Below are positions 6,631 through 9,464 of a DNA stretch of 9,464 bases, piece by piece. The DNA comes from an uncultured Roseburia sp. Its GTDB lineage: Bacteria; Bacillota; Clostridia; Lachnospirales; Lachnospiraceae. Location: NCBI GenBank assembly GCA_905206195.1, contig CAJLGN010000029.1, forward strand, positions 1 to 9,464. The letters are read 5' to 3'. Under the pieces are notes generated by a model. The model had not been told where the DNA came from, made no database searches, and worked only from the letters and a program-made list of their open reading frames with translations. The stretch's first letter is position 1. Each line of letters opens with the position of its first letter. A program made the translations under genes and the position numbers.

Positions 6631-8472
6631 ATGGAAAACAAAATGTTCTGCTATCAGTGTCAGGAAACAGCAGGATGTGCTGGCTGTACACAGGTCGGTG
6701 TCTGTGGGAAAACGCCGGATGTGGCGGCTATGCAGGATCTGCTGGTGTGGGTGACGAAGGGTATCTCCGCCATAACTACGGCTCTTCGGGCAGAAGGGAA
6801 GAAGGTGTCCGCAGAAGTAAACCATCTGATTACATGGAATCTGTTTGTAACAATCACAAACGCGAACTTTGACAACGATGCGATCATCGACAAGATTGAG
6901 GAGACGCTTGCGATCAAGCGCCAGCTGTTGGGCAAGCTTGACAGCACCGCGTCACTTCCGGCGGATGCCCTCTGGGATGGGGATGCGTCTGAATTTGGAG
7001 CCAAAGCCGCAGCCGTGGGCGTTCTGTCCACGGAACACGAGGATATTCGCTCTCTGCGCGAGCTGATCACCTACGGTCTGAAGGGGCTGTCCGCTTATTC
7101 TAAGCACGCGAACGCTCTTATGAAGGACGATGAGGAGGTGGATGCCTTCCTCCAGCACGCGCTGGCTGCAACGCTGGATGATACGCTGACGGTAGATGAG
7201 CTTGTTGCACTCACGCTCGAAACCGGAAAATTCGGCGTTGCGGGAATGGCGATGTTGGATCAGGCAAACACAAGTGCTTACGGCAACCCCGAGATCACAA
7301 AGGTCAATATCGGTGTCGGAAAAAACCCCGGAATTCTGGTTTCCGGACACGATCTGCGGGATTTGGAAATGCTGCTCGAGCAGACAAGAGGGACAGGGGT
7401 GGATGTGTACACCCACTCGGAGATGCTGCCTGCGCACTACTATCCAGCGTTCAAAAAATATGATAATTTCATCGGCAACTACGGCAACGCGTGGTGGAAA
7501 CAGAAGGAGGAGTTTGATTCTTTCAACGGTCCGATCCTGATGACCACCAACTGTATTGTCACGCCGAAGGACAGCTATAAGGATCGCCTGTATACCACCG
7601 GGGCGGCAGGCTATCCGGGGTGTCCGCACATTGGGGGAGGGATCGGCGAGACAAAAGATTTTTCCGCGATTATTGAGCACGCGAAGCGCTGCGCTGCCCC
7701 TGTCGAGATTGAGACTGGAGAGATTGTGGGCGGTTTTGCGCACAATCAGGTGCTGGCGCTGGCCGATCAGGTGGTTGCTGCCGTCAAATCAGGCGCAATC
7801 AAGAAGTTTGTCGTGATGGCGGGGTGTGATGGCCGCGCGAAGAGCCGCAGCTATTATACTGAATTTGCAAAGGCACTGCCGAAGGACACGGTTATTTTGA
7901 CGGCGGGCTGCGCAAAATATAAGTATAACAAGCTCGATCTGGGTGACATCGGCGGCATCCCCCGCGTGCTGGATGCGGGACAGTGTAACGACTCCTACTC
8001 GCTGGCGGTGATTGCGCTGAAACTAAAAGAGGTATTTGGGCTTGACGATATCAATGATCTGCCGATCATTTATAATATTGCATGGTACGAGCAGAAAGCG
8101 GTCATCGTGCTGCTGGCGCTGCTTCATCTCGGGGTGAAGAACATTCACCTTGGGCCGACGCTCCCGGCATTCTTAAGCCCCAATGTGGCAAAGCTTTTGG
8201 TGGAGACTTTCGGCATCGCTGGAATCGGCACGGTCGAGGAAGACATGAAGCTGTTCTTCGGTGAGGCTGCTGCTCCCGCGGTGACCGGCGATATGCTGAT
8301 GGGCGACATTCTGCACAAACATCCGGAGGCTGCTGAGGTTTTGATGCAATGTGGAATGCACTGTCTTGGCTGCCCGTCCTCGCAGATGGAGTCTCTGGCG
8401 GACGCATGCACCGTGCATGGCATTGACGCTGCGGCTGTGCTGAAGGCTGTCAACGAAAAGATTCAGGGTTAA
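6631..8472 (+). CDS. hcp: Hybrid cluster protein (Hcp) with C-terminal DUF1858-type domain
   Basis: Hcp reduces hydroxylamine in vitro and is regarded as a nitric oxide reductase protecting anaerobes from nitrosative stress. Cys7, 10, 19 and 25 (CX2CX8CX5C) ligate the N-terminal 4Fe-4S cluster, as in strict anaerobes. All hybrid-cluster ligands are present, spaced as in the Desulfovibrio protein: H240 (SGHDL), E264 (THSEM), C308 (TTNC), C399 (AGCDGR, the persulfide position), C427 (AGCAKY), C452 (GQCND) and E487 (WYEQK). Residues about 551-613 add a domain with [18 protein letters not shown] (C574, C578, C581), matching the DUF1858 / hybrid-cluster-associated redox-disulfide family, usually a separate small protein. 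This explains the length of 613 against about 550. AGGAGG lies 7 bases before the ATG. The gene heads a likely three-gene operon. No Hcr-type reductase is seen, so ferredoxin or another carrier probably donates electrons. Confidence 0.97.
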   Translation: MENKMFCYQCQETAGCAGCTQVGVCGKTPDVAAMQDLLVWVTKGISAITTALRAEGKKVSAEVNHLITWNLFVTITNANFDNDAIIDKIEETLAIKRQLLGKLDSTASLPADALWDGDASEFGAKAAAVGVLSTEHEDIRSLRELITYGLKGLSAYSKHANALMKDDEEVDAFLQHALAATLDDTLTVDELVALTLETGKFGVAGMAMLDQANTSAYGNPEITKVNIGVGKNPGILVSGHDLRDLEMLLEQTRGTGVDVYTHSEMLPAHYYPAFKKYDNFIGNYGNAWWKQKEEFDSFNGPILMTTNCIVTPKDSYKDRLYTTGAAGYPGCPHIGGGIGETKDFSAIIEHAKRCAAPVEIETGEIVGGFAHNQVLALADQVVAAVKSGAIKKFVVMAGCDGRAKSRSYYTEFAKALPKDTVILTAGCAKYKYNKLDLGDIGGIPRVLDAGQCNDSYSLAVIALKLKEVFGLDDINDLPIIYNIAWYEQKAVIVLLALLHLGVKNIHLGPTLPAFLSPNVAKLLVETFGIAGIGTVEEDMKLFFGEAAAPAVTGDMLMGDILHKHPEAAEVLMQCGMHCLGCPSSQMESLADACTVHGIDAAAVLKAVNEKIQG

Positions 8473-8482
8473 TGGGATAGCG

Positions 8483-8512
8483 CAGAGTCACAGGTGTGCA
8501 CCTGTGGCTTTG
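8483..8512 (+). terminator. Intercistronic hairpin after hcp (attenuating terminator or mRNA stabiliser)
   Basis: Eleven bases past the hcp stop, a 13-pair stem (including two G-U pairs) forms around a GTGC tetraloop; its core CACAGGT/ACCTGTG is perfect. It is followed by only a short, interrupted T run (GCCTTTAG), and the next ribosome binding site starts at 8521. It could partly terminate transcription or stabilise the hcp message, giving more Hcp than the downstream proteins. Confidence 0.55.
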
Positions 8513-8534
8513 CCTTTAGAGAGGAGGCGCGCGT

Positions 8535-9119
8535 ATGAGCGCATTTTTAGGACCGATTCATCACTGGCTTTACCGAAAGATTCAATTACAGGAGGAGCTC
8601 ACGGAAGCCCTGCTGACAGGGCAAGAGCAGCTCAATCAAAAGCTGGATGCCTCGTGTGGCGCGGCAGAGCGCAGACCGCTAGCAGAAGTGATCGACACCG
8701 ACAATATTCACGGCTGGCTGCAGGAGCAGGTCTCCGTTGTGGAGGGCAGATTTGCGGCTGCGGTCACGGAGCTTTTGATTGGGAAATACAAAGACATGGA
8801 AAGCCTGAAGCAGACGGCCCACGCTTTTGGCCGGGAGCACGCCGTCGTGGCGGCCGACGCGCCGGAGGCATTTCAGTCTCTCAGTGATCTGCTGCTGGAC
8901 GGTATGCCCTGCGACCACGTAAATGAGGTGTTGGAGCAGACAGATCACAGGGTGGCATGGAGGCAGAAGGTTGACCTGCACCAAAAATTCTGGCAGAATG
9001 TAGGTGGAGATGCAGCGAATTATTATGCGCTGCGCGAAGCAATGATTTCGGGTATGCTGCAGGACTGCGGCTTTGCCTTTTCCCAAAACGGGGATGAATT
9101 TTCCATTGAGAGGAGATGA
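8535..9119 (+). CDS. Conserved-looking protein of unknown function in the hcp operon
   Basis: I cannot name this 194-residue protein. It appears cytoplasmic, with no signal peptide or membrane segment, and mainly alpha-helical. Possible functional residues cluster in GPIHHWLYRKI (6-16), IHGWLQEQ (58-65), GMPCDHVNEVLEQTDHR (123-139) and DLHQKFW (147-153). The His residues (9, 10, 59, 128, 138, 149) with Cys126 suggest metal or haem binding, but no known motif is complete. The C-terminal part (LREAMISGMLQDCGFAFSQNGDEFSIER) looks like a helix followed by two strands. GGAGG lies 7 bases before the ATG. The gene sits 62 bases after hcp, and its end overlaps the ribosome binding site of the hemerythrin gene, so it is very likely co-expressed with both. 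Its context points to nitrosative or oxidative stress or redox metabolism; the specific role is unknown. Confidence 0.85.
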   Translation: MSAFLGPIHHWLYRKIQLQEELTEALLTGQEQLNQKLDASCGAAERRPLAEVIDTDNIHGWLQEQVSVVEGRFAAAVTELLIGKYKDMESLKQTAHAFGREHAVVAADAPEAFQSLSDLLLDGMPCDHVNEVLEQTDHRVAWRQKVDLHQKFWQNVGGDAANYYALREAMISGMLQDCGFAFSQNGDEFSIERR

Positions 9120-9124
9120 GATGT

Positions 9125-9464
9125 ATGGATTGTATAGATCTGATGATAAAAGAGCATGACAACATTTTGCTTTTGGTGCAGACGTTTCGGAATGCCTGCT
9201 GTAGAATGATTGAGGGGGAGGCGGTCAGCCAGGACGATTTTCGTGAGATGATCGCAGTTGCACGCACTTACGCGGATGCCCATCATCACGGGAAAGAGGA
9301 GAAAATCTTATTTCGGGCGATGACAGAACACCTCGGGCAAATTGCGGTCAATCTGATCCAGCACGGGATGCTCGTGGAGCACGATCTGGGGCGGTTTCAT
9401 CTGTATGAGCTGGAGGAGGCGCTAAAGCGCCACGAAACAGATCCGAGCGCGGCAAATAAGCTTG
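9125..9464 (+). CDS. Hemerythrin-domain protein (3' end beyond window)
   Basis: The first 113 residues are visible. They contain the HHE-type diiron ligands of the hemerythrin family: H11 in KEHDNI, H53-H55 with E58 in HHHGKEEKILF, then H80 and H86 in QHGMLVEHDLGR. Clostridial relatives end with a further ligand-bearing helix that lies outside this window. Such proteins bind oxygen or nitric oxide at a non-haem diiron centre, and related proteins (the YtfE/Ric type) protect or repair iron-sulfur clusters. The start at 9125 is chosen because AGGAG (9111-9115) precedes it by 9 bases and this frame gives the conserved N-terminus; the ATG at 9121 is in a frame that stops after 12 codons. The ribosome binding site lies in the end of the preceding gene, implying translational coupling. 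Confidence 0.92.
   Translation, partial: MDCIDLMIKEHDNILLLVQTFRNACCRMIEGEAVSQDDFREMIAVARTYADAHHHGKEEKILFRAMTEHLGQIAVNLIQHGMLVEHDLGRFHLYELEEALKRHETDPSAANKL

Noticed and set aside
6952..7743. A 263-codon minus-strand frame inside hcp
   Set aside because: It is antisense to Hcp, where all cluster ligands are in place on the plus strand, and it has no recognisable content.

Overview
The window looks like chromosomal DNA of a strictly anaerobic, Gram-positive gut-type Clostridium relative, probably Lachnospiraceae-like. The reasons are strong AGGAGG-type ribosome binding sites, a class I hybrid cluster protein, fused 2-oxoacid:ferredoxin oxidoreductase subunits, a clostridial-style hemerythrin and moderate GC. 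This is inferred from protein style only; no 16S or other marker gene is present beyond a fragment of nusG.

Layout. Bases 1-~54 encode a piece of the NusG N-terminal domain. It runs abruptly into a Cof-type HAD phosphatase that has lost its first residues, including the catalytic DxDGT motif. This is either an assembly or contig-edge chimera or a real rearrangement. A membrane-anchored protein of unknown function follows (846-1691). A 166-bp imperfect palindrome (1688-1853) then separates it from the convergent minus-strand genes.

The minus strand carries, in transcription order, a Crp/Fnr-family regulator (6491-5826), a fused gamma-delta subunit (5638-4547) and a fused alpha-beta subunit (4510-1922) of a 2-oxoacid:ferredoxin oxidoreductase. 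The alpha-beta protein contains an odd in-frame tandem repeat of three 25-residue units. Divergent from the regulator, on the plus strand, is a likely operon: hybrid cluster protein Hcp with a C-terminal DUF1858-type redox-disulfide domain (6631-8472), a conserved-looking 194-residue protein of unknown function (8535-9119), and a hemerythrin-domain protein running off the window (9125 onward).

How the parts may work together. Hcp and hemerythrin are both associated with nitric oxide and oxidative stress in anaerobes, and Crp/Fnr regulators of the HcpR type control hcp in many of them. The 139-bp divergent intergenic region holds a TGTTG-N6-CAACA palindrome with Crp/Fnr-operator geometry. It is centred about 41.5 bases upstream of a predicted hcp start site and overlaps the predicted start of the regulator's own transcript, so one site could activate hcp and repress the regulator. 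The adjacent oxidoreductase would supply reduced ferredoxin, a plausible electron source for Hcp. That functional link is inference from gene order. The least understood parts are the 194-residue protein and the repeat insertion in the alpha-beta subunit.
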